Positions 28,485-37,794 of a stretch of 64,000 nt of DNA are shown piece by piece. The stretch lies in the NCBI RefSeq assembly GCF_004769575.1, contig NZ_RQGA01000003.1, forward strand, positions 620,001 through 684,000, written 5' to 3'. The notes under the pieces were generated by a model, which had not been told where the DNA came from, made no database searches, and saw only the letters and a program-made list of their open reading frames with translations. Each line of letters starts with the position of its first letter. Position 1 is the first letter of the stretch. The stretch comes from Leptospira perdikensis (GTDB lineage Bacteria > Spirochaetota > Leptospiria > Leptospirales > Leptospiraceae). Made by a program: the position numbers and the translations under genes.

Positions 28485-29582
28485 GTGGATTTAATTCGTA
28501 ACCGATATTTACTTGTCCCGTTTCTAGTTGTATTCCTAACATTTTGTTTAGACAAACTATTACTCCTAGAGAACATACATACTTATTTTTCCAAGTCCCT
28601 TTCAGATATTAACTATATCCAAAAACATCAGTTATATGAAGATCTGAAGGTTTATTTATCTAAAAAAGATAGGGACAAAGTACTTGTTTACTTCGGGAAC
28701 TCTAGAGCTCTTTTATTTGATAATGAATACATCCAAAAAAAATATCCAGGTTGGTTGATGTTTAATTTCTCCGTACCAGGAGGAAAACCAGATTATGTAT
28801 TACAATGGATGGAGGAATTTCACAAAGACAAAGTAAAACCAGATTTCTTTTTGTTTGATCATTCTGTCGAAATGTACAACTCGACTGCGACATTAAAAGT
28901 GGATGAAACATTGACAAACGGACTCAACGTTTCCTTTGTATTAAAACATTTTTCCTTATTTTCAACCGATGATATCTCTACACTTATCGCAAAGCGGATG
29001 TTCCGTGCTTATCAATACCGTCCGAAGTTAGAAGTCATTCTTACAAGAGCAAAAAATAAAGAATCATTTTTGTTCCCTTACCGTGAATTGCGTAATAACC
29101 TTATGGAAAACTTAAATAGGGGAAAGGGTTCTGCCATGACACCGGGGACTCATCAGTCAGTACTCCCACCTGAGTTATTAAAAAAATCAGCGATTGGTGA
29201 TTTCCATTCCTATTTGGTACCCTTCCAGTTTTCTGATCAAGTTTTGAGTTTTACAAACCAATCTTTGGAGTTAGCGAAAGAACTCGGTGTTCCATCTGCG
29301 GTGATTTGGGTTCGACTCTCTTTACCTTATATGGATCATATTAGAAATTTAAAAGTTTCTGTGGGAGGAGGAAAGACGGATACAGTGTATCACGACTGGT
29401 ATCCGAGAATGGTAGAATATCATAAGCAGAATGGTGTGCCTTTCTGGAATATGAACGATGATCCAAACTATGCCTGCAACAATTTCAGTGATGCAGGCCA
29501 CATGTCACCGACATGTTATGATGAGTATACCGATTTTATTTTTAAAAACTTACTTCAGTCTTTTGTAAAAGGTGCCCGGTAG
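28485..29582 (+). CDS. DUF1574-family SGNH-like protein
   Basis: 365 residues from a GTG at 28485, eight bases after the MBOAT gene. A single N-terminal membrane segment (YLLVPFLVVFLTFCLDKLLL) anchors an extracytoplasmic domain. YFGNSRALLF sits where the SGNH nucleophile block would be, and FSDAGHMSP resembles the DxxH block near the C-terminus. DUF1574 is a family found largely in Leptospira beside MBOAT genes; it probably completes O-acylation in the periplasm, as AlgX/AlgJ does for alginate. The 3' end overlaps the convergent gene by 28 bases. Confidence 0.82.
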   Translation: MDLIRNRYLLVPFLVVFLTFCLDKLLLLENIHTYFSKSLSDINYIQKHQLYEDLKVYLSKKDRDKVLVYFGNSRALLFDNEYIQKKYPGWLMFNFSVPGGKPDYVLQWMEEFHKDKVKPDFFLFDHSVEMYNSTATLKVDETLTNGLNVSFVLKHFSLFSTDDISTLIAKRMFRAYQYRPKLEVILTRAKNKESFLFPYRELRNNLMENLNRGKGSAMTPGTHQSVLPPELLKKSAIGDFHSYLVPFQFSDQVLSFTNQSLELAKELGVPSAVIWVRLSLPYMDHIRNLKVSVGGGKTDTVYHDWYPRMVEYHKQNGVPFWNMNDDPNYACNNFSDAGHMSPTCYDEYTDFIFKNLLQSFVKGAR

Positions 29583-30151
29583 AATTCTGTTCGATTCTGA
29601 ACATCGTTGGGTGAAAGTTTTTCAGGATCTGTAGGATTAGGTTTTGTTGGATTTTGTGGTTGGGGTTTGGTATTGTTTTCTTTATCTACCGAATATCCAT
29701 AATAATAACCATGAACAATCTCGACTACAGTCACTGGAGTGTCTGAGTGTACATTTTGAATTTCCACCGTGATCTCTTCTGGTGGAGCCAACAACTCAAA
29801 AACCCATTGTGTTTCTCCTTCAATCTTTTCTTTTCTTAAGATGGTTGGATTTTCATTTTGCCCGTTACCGGAATAAACAGTGAGAACCCACTCTTTCAAT
29901 TTCCCATCAGTGGCCACACCAATGCCAATAGATTGAGGGGAAGCCTCTCCCGCTTTTAAATCAAATCGGATGGCACCACCTTTGGAAACGGCACCATAGA
30001 GTCTTTTTTTAGAAAGAGTAGGGTAGAGAGCCAAATCTTGAATTCTAGTTGTGACTTCCTTCACATTTTGGCTCAGAACGGATGGTTCGGAATGGATGGC
30101 CTGCATTGTGACAAATGCGATTCCAACCGAGGCAATCAAAGAGTATCTCAT
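29555..30151 (-). CDS. Secreted hypothetical protein with Pro/Asn-rich tail
   Basis: 198 residues. Signal peptide with cleavage likely near MQAIHSEP. A beta-rich domain follows (GGAIRFDLKAGEASP; WVFELLAPPEEITVEI; VEIVHGYYYGYSV), and the last 50 residues are a Pro/Asn/Lys-rich low-complexity tail. It is the last gene of the minus-strand cyclase/FecR group, separated from the preceding gene by about 50 bases. Family not recognised; a carbohydrate-binding or envelope role is possible but unsupported. Confidence 0.65.
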   Translation of the reverse strand: MRYSLIASVGIAFVTMQAIHSEPSVLSQNVKEVTTRIQDLALYPTLSKKRLYGAVSKGGAIRFDLKAGEASPQSIGIGVATDGKLKEWVLTVYSGNGQNENPTILRKEKIEGETQWVFELLAPPEEITVEIQNVHSDTPVTVVEIVHGYYYGYSVDKENNTKPQPQNPTKPNPTDPEKLSPNDVQNRTEFYRAPFTKD

Positions 30152-30203
30152 TCTCTTAATAGGACTAAAAAAAGGGATTCCTTACAAGCAAAAGAAAAAG
30201 AAA

Positions 30204-31271
30204 TTACCGCGAACAATTTCGAAATTTAGTCAATTCCTGGAGTAGTGATTGGCGTTCATCAGGGTCTAGATTACTTCGATTTTTCGATTGGAGTTCCATT
30301 CGTTCGAAAGCAGGTCGAAATCGAGGGGCACAATTTGTACTAAAATAATGGTAAGCACTCACTCTGTCTGATTCATTTTCACTAATCAACTTATAGAACT
30401 CAAATACAGAATGGTTGTCTTCACTTGAGAAGTTTAGGATAACGTACGTTTTGTGACACTCACTTAATGTTAGGGCAGGCACCTTGGTATTTTTACAATT
30501 AACTGCCACGTCGGTTTCTAAAAATGCTAACATCTCTTCATATGTATAGTCCCGAAATGATTTGCCTTTTGGTATGGTTACTTTAGTTTTTTTGGACAAA
30601 GCCGTTTCTTTTGTCGTTGTATTTTGAATGGCAACAGTTTGAGATTCTTGTTTGGAATCTGTGGTATTATGTTTTGGTTCTTCTACTTGAACAAAATTAG
30701 TAACCACTTTTGGTTTCTGGTAAGGATTGGTGACAGTTAAGTCATAAGGTCCAGATTTTGCTTCTGTTGTATCTACTTTTAAATCAATCCGTTCTGGTGA
30801 TTTTACTTCCTTACTCAGGATGGGAAGTGAATCCTCCTTTTTTGTCAGATCCACTTTGGTCGCTTCTAAAAAATGTTCCCCTTCAATGGTCACATTGGAA
30901 ATTGTTTTTTCTGATTTGGATTCCGATTTGGGAAGAATGATGGGTTTTTCTTCTTCGATTACTACCTTTGGTGGTTCGGAAATGATCACTTCCAAATCTT
31001 TCCAGGCAGACCATACCGCTGGTTTTTTAAATAAGTTTAAAGGTGCTGTTCTAACTAGATAAACACCTGACGGAAGTTCTTCGATGGAATGGTAAGCTGT
31101 ATCAATTTTTTTATCGATTACAATTTTACCAGATTTTTCTTTGATTTGGATTTGGTATCCACTGGCTTCGGGTATGGGTTTCCAGGCAATTAATTTGGTT
31201 CCGTCTTGTGCACCGATGGAAACAGAGACCAAACAAAAAAATAAAAAAAATCGTTTAGTGTTTAGTTTCAT
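30204..31271 (-). CDS. Secreted protein with fibronectin-like domain and disordered linker
   Basis: 355 residues with a signal peptide ending VSIGAQ. An N-terminal FN3-like segment (WKPIPEASGYQIQIKEKSGK, then ELPSGVYLVRTAPLN) is followed by a charged Lys/Glu/Thr linker. A C-terminal region of ~100 residues carries four cysteines (VNCKNTK, LSECHK, TNCAPR, RNCSR). The FN3-like N-terminus resembles the repeated segments of the FecR protein encoded upstream, whose stop it overlaps by four bases. Probably periplasmic or outer-membrane facing and assembled with that protein. Confidence 0.7.
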   Translation of the reverse strand: MKLNTKRFFLFFCLVSVSIGAQDGTKLIAWKPIPEASGYQIQIKEKSGKIVIDKKIDTAYHSIEELPSGVYLVRTAPLNLFKKPAVWSAWKDLEVIISEPPKVVIEEEKPIILPKSESKSEKTISNVTIEGEHFLEATKVDLTKKEDSLPILSKEVKSPERIDLKVDTTEAKSGPYDLTVTNPYQKPKVVTNFVQVEEPKHNTTDSKQESQTVAIQNTTTKETALSKKTKVTIPKGKSFRDYTYEEMLAFLETDVAVNCKNTKVPALTLSECHKTYVILNFSSEDNHSVFEFYKLISENESDRVSAYHYFSTNCAPRFRPAFERMELQSKNRSNLDPDERQSLLQELTKFRNCSR

Positions 31272-33160
31272 CGTTTCTCTTTATACAACCGTTTTGGTGA
31301 AATGAATTCAATGTCAGATGGTTTCAAAGATTTGAATTGGTCCAATGCCAAAATAAAACTTCCTTTTCTGGATAATAATAAATTGGAATCTTTATACACA
31401 CTGAGATCCCAAGAAAAGGAACCTTCGTCCAGAAGACCCAAATCTTTTAAATTGTGTTTGGATTCTTTTGTTGTGATTTTATAGATCGCAATTTTTTTAT
31501 CAGTCGTATGTTGGTATAAAACTAAATCGTATCTGTCTGGTGTAACCCCTGTAACTTTCCATTGGAAATCTAAACTTGTTTTCCCTTTCATTTGTACAAT
31601 TGTCCCATTGGGTGACATCATTTCCAGTTTAGGTTCTTGTTTCGAATCGTTTGGCTCTTCTAATGGTTCTTGTTTTTTCTTTTTGTCGACTACCGTGAAA
31701 CTAAGTAAACCTGATGATTCTGTTTCTTTTCCCTCTTTGGATTTGCCGGTGATATTCGCATAAAAAGTTCCTTTTCCCAATTGATTCCAATTAGGTACAA
31801 GAAAGTTGGAAGCAGTTTCTTCAGAGAAAACGATGGTTGCCATTTTGGGATCTTTTGCAATTTTTAATTGATAGGATTTTAATTCTGCATTTCCATCCCA
31901 GATCAAAATGGCCTGATTTTGTTTGATTTCATCAGAGGAGATTTCTGCTCCATTAGATGGTCGTAACCACTTTGGTGCAGGTACAGAATTTTGTTTTTTG
32001 ATGTGAAAGGAAAGAGTTTGGCTCTCTCTATCTTTTGTATCTGGAAATGACGATTTAGCAACTACCTTCCAATAATAAGTACCTTCTTTTAAATCATCGA
32101 AAGAAATCTGGTTTGCTGTTGTTTCTAATTGTTTGATCGGATTTGTTAGTTTTGGAGAATTGGATACAATCAACTTATATAGGTTCGCTGTTGAAAGTTT
32201 AGTCCATGTGAGAGTGACCAGTGGATAGGTTTGGACAAAAGGAAAAGTGGTTCCTTGTTCTGGAGATTCGCCTTGAAAAGAATCCAATTTGGTTACAAAG
32301 AATTTATTGATTTCGCTAAATTCTGGATCGGTTCCCGATTTGTTTTTAACTTTTAATCGCCAATAGAAAGTTCCTTCTTTCAATCGAAAGTCGGCTTGAT
32401 TTCCTTCCACTTTTTCATTGATTAGTGTCAACTGAAAGTTAGGTGATCTTGAGATCTCTAGGATTGGATTTTCGTATCCTGATTCTACTTTCCATTGGAA
32501 GTGAATCAACACATCTTCCGGTTCGGTGTAAAATAATTTTTGAGAAGCGGGTGCGAGGAGCACAACAGGTATTTTTTTGATTTCAATTCCTGTTTTTTTG
32601 AATTCTGCTTTTTTACCCTCTTCCACCGCCACGGACTTACCATCCTTTTGTTTGACAGTGGTTTTTCCTTTTTCTACAAATAGACTCAGTTCTCTTTCTT
32701 TGGAACGTTCAATTTTAACATTTCCCGAATCTACGTTAATTTCACTCCCGGAACTTGTGATTTTGATTTGGTTTGCTTGGGAATCATTCTTTTTAACTTC
32801 AAGAGAACCTTGAGTGAATTCAAGGTTTGGTTCTTCTCCCGTTAAATCTAAGTTAAACATTGAGTTTTCATCAATGTTAATTTCTGTTCCATCTTTCAAT
32901 CGAATGAGTGCATCAGAAAATGCTTCTGAACGGATTGTGTCTTTATTGGTAAGTGGACTATTGTTTTCTAGTTTTTCCCAAATCACTTCATCTTCAAATT
33001 TTCTTTGAACAATATTGTTTTTAAAAAAGATCGTTCCGACAACTTCCCGATCTCCAATCCCAATTTTACGATTCAAATCCAAATAAAACAAAATCGAAAA
33101 TAACAAAGCAACACTGAGTAGGGTAAATAGGACGAGACGATCTCGTTTGTCTAAATTCAT
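31268..33160 (-). CDS. FecR-domain membrane protein with FN3-like repeats
   Basis: 630 residues. One N-terminal transmembrane helix is followed by a FecR-type domain (NKDTIRSEAFSDALIRLKDG, INIDENSMFNL, FTQGSLEVKK, FVEKGKTTVKQKDG). After about residue 200 come four or five repeats with the pattern LxWxxxxxAxxYxLxIxxxP and EGTYYWKV or EGTFYWRL, a fibronectin-like beta sandwich. FecR proteins transmit periplasmic signals or bind the envelope; the FN3-like repeats could bind peptidoglycan or glycans. Four-base overlaps join it to the cyclase gene upstream and the secreted protein gene downstream, making one unit. Confidence 0.85.
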   Translation of the reverse strand: MNLDKRDRLVLFTLLSVALLFSILFYLDLNRKIGIGDREVVGTIFFKNNIVQRKFEDEVIWEKLENNSPLTNKDTIRSEAFSDALIRLKDGTEINIDENSMFNLDLTGEEPNLEFTQGSLEVKKNDSQANQIKITSSGSEINVDSGNVKIERSKERELSLFVEKGKTTVKQKDGKSVAVEEGKKAEFKKTGIEIKKIPVVLLAPASQKLFYTEPEDVLIHFQWKVESGYENPILEISRSPNFQLTLINEKVEGNQADFRLKEGTFYWRLKVKNKSGTDPEFSEINKFFVTKLDSFQGESPEQGTTFPFVQTYPLVTLTWTKLSTANLYKLIVSNSPKLTNPIKQLETTANQISFDDLKEGTYYWKVVAKSSFPDTKDRESQTLSFHIKKQNSVPAPKWLRPSNGAEISSDEIKQNQAILIWDGNAELKSYQLKIAKDPKMATIVFSEETASNFLVPNWNQLGKGTFYANITGKSKEGKETESSGLLSFTVVDKKKKQEPLEEPNDSKQEPKLEMMSPNGTIVQMKGKTSLDFQWKVTGVTPDRYDLVLYQHTTDKKIAIYKITTKESKHNLKDLGLLDEGSFSWDLSVYKDSNLLLSRKGSFILALDQFKSLKPSDIEFISPKRLYKEKR

Positions 33161-35007
33161 TTTTTCCCCTTTTTGGTTACAGTGATTCCCACTAACTTCT
33201 GTAGTTCGCTCAAACTTTTGGGGTAGTTGGGGTCTGATTTTCGTCCAAGGACTGCGTAAACTTTTTGGGCTTTGGATTTTCCTTTTAGTTCAATTTCTCC
33301 CATACTGATGACATGGTAATCGGATTTAATTTCTTGGTAAGTGGATTCTGTGATGAGAATATCTGTATGGGTTTCTTTATTGAGTGATTCCACTCTGGAA
33401 GCAAGGTTCACAGAATCTCCAATTACAGTGTATTCCATTTTATCGGAACTTCCAATTTGTCCTGCAATCACATAACCTGTGTTGATTCCACATCCAATTT
33501 GGATGATCGGTTTTTTGACAGTCCCTCGTCCTTCGTTGAACTCGATGAGTTTGTCTCTCATACGGAGAGCTGCTTCTACAGAAGACTTGGCATGTTGTTT
33601 GGAATCACGGAGAGCTCCCCAAGTTGCCATGATGGCGTCACCGATAAACTTATCTACCGTTCCGCCTGTGTCTTGAACACATTTCACCATTTCAGTCATG
33701 TATTGATTTAAAAACTCTACAACCTCTTCTGGTTGTAACTTTTCTGAAATGGCAGTAAAACTCCTGATATCTGAGAAAAAGATCGTACAGTGTTTCCTTT
33801 GTCCACCTATGGATAGTTTTCCTTTAGCAGCAAGTTCCGCGATGTCTTGGTTGACAAACCGTCCAAAGGAATCTTTTAATTTTTCACGTTCCTCTAAACC
33901 ACGCCCCATACTTACGAATGATTTGGTTAAAGTTCCAATTTCATCATGTGTTGTGGCATGAAGTTCAATATGATAATTTCCCCTTCGAATTTCTTCGGAA
34001 GCATCTACTAATTTTAATATGGGTGTTGATAGGGATTTTGCAAAAATATAAACGACGATAAAAGAAAGTGCCAAAGATACGATGAGTATATAAACATTTC
34101 GTTTTTGAATATTATTTACTTCTTCAAAAATTTTAGCTTCTCTAACTTCGGATATCACTCCCACACCACCAAGCCCCAATTTTTTGAAAGATCCAAGATA
34201 GGAAACACCATCTTTGGATTCATAACGGAATTGACCATTGTCTACAGTGGATTTTTTCATACGTTCCACAATAGGCAGATCGTTTAAATTGATTCCCGAT
34301 AAAACTACTTTAGCATCTGGATGGGCGAGTACACTTCCATCTTCGCTGACAAGGAAGGTTTCTACTGGTCCCGACGTTTGGAAGGCATCTAAGAGACTGT
34401 CGAGTTTGACTAAGGTAACAAGGATGGTATGTGTGTCTTTGGATTCCGAAAGAGGAAAACTAAGACAAAGGATGGGATGGCGAAAATGTGGACTTGCATT
34501 CCAAATAACAGTCGTTCCGCTAAAGGCTTTTTTTAGTTTGGGTTGAATGGTTCGGAGTAATCCTCGGACCTCCGTTTTTTGATAGTCGTATTTTTGTAGG
34601 AACTCATCATTCAAAGCTTCAAATTTTGGATTCAAACTGACATCATAAGCACCAATTAAAAGAAAATTTTGATCTTCTTCAAACAACTCTTTGGCGATAG
34701 CGTTTACCGAGCCTGGACTTCGTAAGATGGCAGATGCTGTAATGTGCACATCTTGTTTCATCGAATGTAAGTCCGACTTTACTTTTAAGGAAAGGATTTC
34801 ATTGATTTTGATGTTGTTTTCTTTAACACGAACCTCACTATCCTTTCTAAAAAAATAAGAAGCAAGAAAGATGATTCCCGACATGGAGATAAGTAAAACG
34901 ATCGAGGTAATGAGTAGGAGTTTGTAGCGAATTGGAAACTGCAATTCTCCAGAGGATAGGGTATCCTTGGAAAAGAGGGAACGGAGTTTTAGCAATATCG
35001 TTTTCAT
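33157..35007 (-). CDS. Class III adenylate/guanylate cyclase with periplasmic sensor and HAMP
   Basis: 616 residues. TM1 lies at about residues 28-50, a periplasmic Cache-like sensor at about 50-300, and TM2 at about 303-322. A HAMP domain (FAKSLSTPILKLVDASEEIR, GNYHIELHATTHDEIGTLTKSF) is followed by a catalytic cyclase domain at about 400-590. The two metal-binding Asp residues are in FFSDIRSFTA and FIGDAIMATWG; GDSVNLASRVESL is also present. The Lys of VDKFIGD and the Thr of EYTVIGD suggest ATP as substrate, but that needs assay. It heads the operon with the FecR protein, implying that cAMP production and an envelope structure share a signal. Confidence 0.92.
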   Translation of the reverse strand: MKTILLKLRSLFSKDTLSSGELQFPIRYKLLLITSIVLLISMSGIIFLASYFFRKDSEVRVKENNIKINEILSLKVKSDLHSMKQDVHITASAILRSPGSVNAIAKELFEEDQNFLLIGAYDVSLNPKFEALNDEFLQKYDYQKTEVRGLLRTIQPKLKKAFSGTTVIWNASPHFRHPILCLSFPLSESKDTHTILVTLVKLDSLLDAFQTSGPVETFLVSEDGSVLAHPDAKVVLSGINLNDLPIVERMKKSTVDNGQFRYESKDGVSYLGSFKKLGLGGVGVISEVREAKIFEEVNNIQKRNVYILIVSLALSFIVVYIFAKSLSTPILKLVDASEEIRRGNYHIELHATTHDEIGTLTKSFVSMGRGLEEREKLKDSFGRFVNQDIAELAAKGKLSIGGQRKHCTIFFSDIRSFTAISEKLQPEEVVEFLNQYMTEMVKCVQDTGGTVDKFIGDAIMATWGALRDSKQHAKSSVEAALRMRDKLIEFNEGRGTVKKPIIQIGCGINTGYVIAGQIGSSDKMEYTVIGDSVNLASRVESLNKETHTDILITESTYQEIKSDYHVISMGEIELKGKSKAQKVYAVLGRKSDPNYPKSLSELQKLVGITVTKKGKK

Positions 35008-35085
35008 ATGGTTGGTACTTTTACCAAGTTCACAGAAAACGGTGCTAGAAAAAAAGTAAAATTGAAAGGGTAAACTATTTTTTTA

Positions 35086-36384
35086 CTAAGGGCATGTCAA
35101 ATTAATGTTATATGTTTCACGGAAAGGATATTCAGGAATCGAAAATGTAGTCTCTCGTACTACAGTGTCTGGATAACCGTCCTGTTTCGTCAGGTCTCCT
35201 AAACAAACCGCCTTATAAGTGCCTGGATTTAAGTATTTTATTTTAGCACCTTGTTTTGCTGGTGTTGCAGCAAGTGGCAAAACGTTTATAAATTCAGTTT
35301 CTTGGTATCGAAAGATGCCATAATAATGTAACAAAGAATTGTTACCACCGGAGATCGTAAGGCTTGATGCAGTTTCAGGATAAATCACCCGAGCCCTTGT
35401 CAATATATTTCCACCGGCATCCCCTTCCCCTTTGTGGTCATAAAAAACATCACTGACACCGACATAAGTTACCGTTGTCGAGCGACTGGTTAGATAAGAA
35501 TGTAACATCAAGTTTTCTTTTAAGTTAATTCGCACTTCCAGAATGTAGGGATCGAAACCATCTCGAATTTGCATATCCGATTGGGTAGGAAGTTGCGAAT
35601 AAAGAGTGGGGAACATTTTTGGTACAATTGTACTTTTTGCCGAGGAAGTTGTTCCCGCAACATAGTTGTTACGTGGGACAATGTTGAGTCCGTTGACGAT
35701 TGGCCTATTGTCAAAACGACCCGTAACAGGAAGCCCAGCATCGAGTGCATATCCAGTTACAAGTGAACGAAAGTAAATCGCTGCATAATAATACTGTCGA
35801 CCAAGCCAAGGTTGTCCTGTGGAGAGCGCTGTTTCCCAACTTTCTGTTTGGGAAGAGGGGTCATTAGAAGGGAACTGAGCTCCGATTCCATTAAAGAAAT
35901 CAGATGCTTTCATAATCCCATTACTTTCCGTACAGGTATTGTTATCAAAAGAATAAGTTACCGTACAAAATACTTGTCTGTTAGGTGCAATATAGTCCCA
36001 AAATTTATTGGAATCCACTGTATCACGAATCTGTGTTAGTTCGTTCAATCCTTTCACGTATTTACTGGAGATTCGCACCTCTCCTATATCGAGAAAAATC
36101 GGGATGTTTCCTACTTTGGGTTGGTTGACAAGAGTCATAGTTGGGTCAAGGCCTTCCCCTTGGGCATCTATGTATAAATCTCCCGTTCCGTTATTGAGTT
36201 CACTCCAATCGAGAGGATTATCAGTTGCATAGGTTCCTTTTAGGAGTAATAACATACGATTGTTGAAGAGGGTCGAAACGACGGGCAGTTTCGATTCTTC
36301 TCCTAAATCCAATTTGGTTTTACAATCGATGAAAAGGAAAACATTGAGAAATAAAATGAGGACGGGAAGTAAGTGGGATTTCAT
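35086..36384 (-). CDS. Putative outer-membrane lipoprotein, hypothetical
   Basis: 432 residues from the ATG at 36384, one base after the stop of the barrel gene upstream. GGAGTG lies about ten bases before it. A longer in-frame start at 36402 is inside the barrel gene and has no advantage. The N-terminal signal ends NVFLFIDCK, a spirochaete-type lipobox. The mature protein is beta-rich, Tyr/Thr/Asn-rich and has several cysteines (FCTVTYSFDNNTC; YKAVCLG; NLTCP), as in other Leptospira surface lipoproteins. Family not recognised. Likely co-transcribed with the barrel protein. Confidence 0.78.
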   Translation of the reverse strand: MKSHLLPVLILFLNVFLFIDCKTKLDLGEESKLPVVSTLFNNRMLLLLKGTYATDNPLDWSELNNGTGDLYIDAQGEGLDPTMTLVNQPKVGNIPIFLDIGEVRISSKYVKGLNELTQIRDTVDSNKFWDYIAPNRQVFCTVTYSFDNNTCTESNGIMKASDFFNGIGAQFPSNDPSSQTESWETALSTGQPWLGRQYYYAAIYFRSLVTGYALDAGLPVTGRFDNRPIVNGLNIVPRNNYVAGTTSSAKSTIVPKMFPTLYSQLPTQSDMQIRDGFDPYILEVRINLKENLMLHSYLTSRSTTVTYVGVSDVFYDHKGEGDAGGNILTRARVIYPETASSLTISGGNNSLLHYYGIFRYQETEFINVLPLAATPAKQGAKIKYLNPGTYKAVCLGDLTKQDGYPDTVVRETTFSIPEYPFRETYNINLTCP

Positions 36385-36385
36385 A

Positions 36386-37024
36386 TTAAAACAACACTCC
36401 AACGGTTAGACCGAAATAGAAAAAATCCACGTTCTGCAAAGTGTAATTGGCAGGATTTTGCAAACGCGGGTCATCATAAGGACTTGCAAGTGGATATCGG
36501 TATTCATTCGGAATATCCATATTTGTCTCAAATATCTTATAATAGTCCAATCTGACTCCAATCCGAATTCTACGACCAGCAATAAAACTAGCTTCTAACC
36601 CACCAAAGGCGGTCGGATTCCAGCGGGCGGTATCGGCAGGACGGGCCACCACATAGGCAGAACCACCACCCCCTTTCACAAAAAATTGGATGGGAAGTTC
36701 AATGGGAATTTTATAAGCTAAAGCGGCATAGAGGGGCATGGCTGTGAGAGCCCGTTCTGATCTAGACAAAAATACAGCATAAGAACCACCGATTTCTGTA
36801 TAAAAAATCCAAGGCCAAGGCATTCGGGCATAAAATCCTCCGCCGAGTGTAGTGTCCAAAATGCGAACGGTAGGTGTTCCAGGCATTGGGTTTGCGGCCC
36901 CAACCCATCCCCCAATTTCATACCTTCGTTTGTTGTATTCCTCTAAGGTTTGTGCGGAAAGAAGACCGGAAAATAGAGTGAGTGCTAGAAAAAGGCTAAG
37001 GAAGAGTGATTTTATACAATTCAT
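36386..37024 (-). CDS. Outer membrane beta-barrel protein, OmpW/OmpA-type size
   Basis: 212 residues from the ATG at 37024 (MNCIKSLFLSLFLALTLFSG), giving a clear signal peptide cleaved after LLSAQ. The frame is open 45 codons upstream, but that extension is antisense-like and basic, so it is rejected. The mature part has alternating hydrophobic/aromatic strands (GGGFYARMPWPWIFYTEIGG; RIRIGVRLDYYKIF) and ends in FYFGLTVGVLF, a terminal Phe typical of barrel insertion signals. The start overlaps truA by 29 bases. Function unknown; possibly a small porin. Confidence 0.72.
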   Translation of the reverse strand: MNCIKSLFLSLFLALTLFSGLLSAQTLEEYNKRRYEIGGWVGAANPMPGTPTVRILDTTLGGGFYARMPWPWIFYTEIGGSYAVFLSRSERALTAMPLYAALAYKIPIELPIQFFVKGGGGSAYVVARPADTARWNPTAFGGLEASFIAGRRIRIGVRLDYYKIFETNMDIPNEYRYPLASPYDDPRLQNPANYTLQNVDFFYFGLTVGVLF

Positions 37025-37790
37025 GAATTTCCGGATAATCTTCGTAATATGCGCGGACAAAATAGAGTCCGTCCGGCGGGAGGGTGATCCCTGCAATCGT
37101 ACGGTTCTTCTCTTCCAAAATGGAGCCGATGGATCTAGATTTCCAACGTCCCTTTCCAATGTCTAGTAAAGTTCCGACAGTAATACGAACCATATTGTGC
37201 ATAAATCCATTGGCACGAATTCGGATTTGGATCCAATCGGATGTCAATCGTTCCAAACGAATGTCAAAGATATTCCTAATGGCACGTTTTCCGGCCATTG
37301 ACTTTGCTTTGGTAAGAGAACGAAAGTCCTTCTCACCAATGAGATTTTTTAGTTGGTTTTCTACAAAATCCCAATCAACAGGGTGTTTCTCCCAATAGGC
37401 TCTCCCTTCTACAAAACTACTTTCATATTTGCTATAATAGATTTTGTAGATGTATTCTCTTCCTGTGCAACTAAATCGCGAATGGAACTCTTTGGGAACT
37501 TCGACAATGTTTTTTACCGAAACCCCTTTTTTGGTGAGTGCATTCACAGACACCAGGAATTTGTGAAAGTTCGGAATGGGGGATTCTGTTTTGAAATTAC
37601 ACACCATGCCCAATGCATGGACACCGGTATCTGTTCTTCCTGCGACTGACAAAGGTGATGCGGGATTTTTGTTTAAAATAATGGCAAGAGCAGATTCAAT
37701 GGAGGATTGAACCGTGGGAATGTCTTTTTGTTTCTGCCAACCGTAAAAATGATTACCGTCGTATTCGACGAGAAGAGCGTAGTTGGGCAA
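36996..37790 (-). CDS. truA: tRNA pseudouridine(38-40) synthase TruA
   Basis: 264 residues from a TTG at 37790, placed by the conserved N-terminus PNYALLVEYDGNHFYGWQKQ and by lying four bases after the upstream stop with AGTAAGGG just before it. Upstream in-frame ATGs inside DUF2225 would add 20 unrelated residues. The catalytic Asp is in AGRTDTGVHALG; FMHNMVRITVGTLL is the conserved C-terminal block. It converts U38-U40 of tRNA anticodon stem-loops to pseudouridine. Confidence 0.95.
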   Translation of the reverse strand: MPNYALLVEYDGNHFYGWQKQKDIPTVQSSIESALAIILNKNPASPLSVAGRTDTGVHALGMVCNFKTESPIPNFHKFLVSVNALTKKGVSVKNIVEVPKEFHSRFSCTGREYIYKIYYSKYESSFVEGRAYWEKHPVDWDFVENQLKNLIGEKDFRSLTKAKSMAGKRAIRNIFDIRLERLTSDWIQIRIRANGFMHNMVRITVGTLLDIGKGRWKSRSIGSILEEKNRTIAGITLPPDGLYFVRAYYEDYPEIHELYKITLP

Positions 37791-37794
37791 ACCC

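Noticed and set aside
37025..37159. Upstream extension of the barrel protein reading frame
   Set aside because: The extra 45 residues overlap truA in antiparallel codon sense and hide the signal peptide. The ATG at 37024 restores an ordinary secreted barrel.
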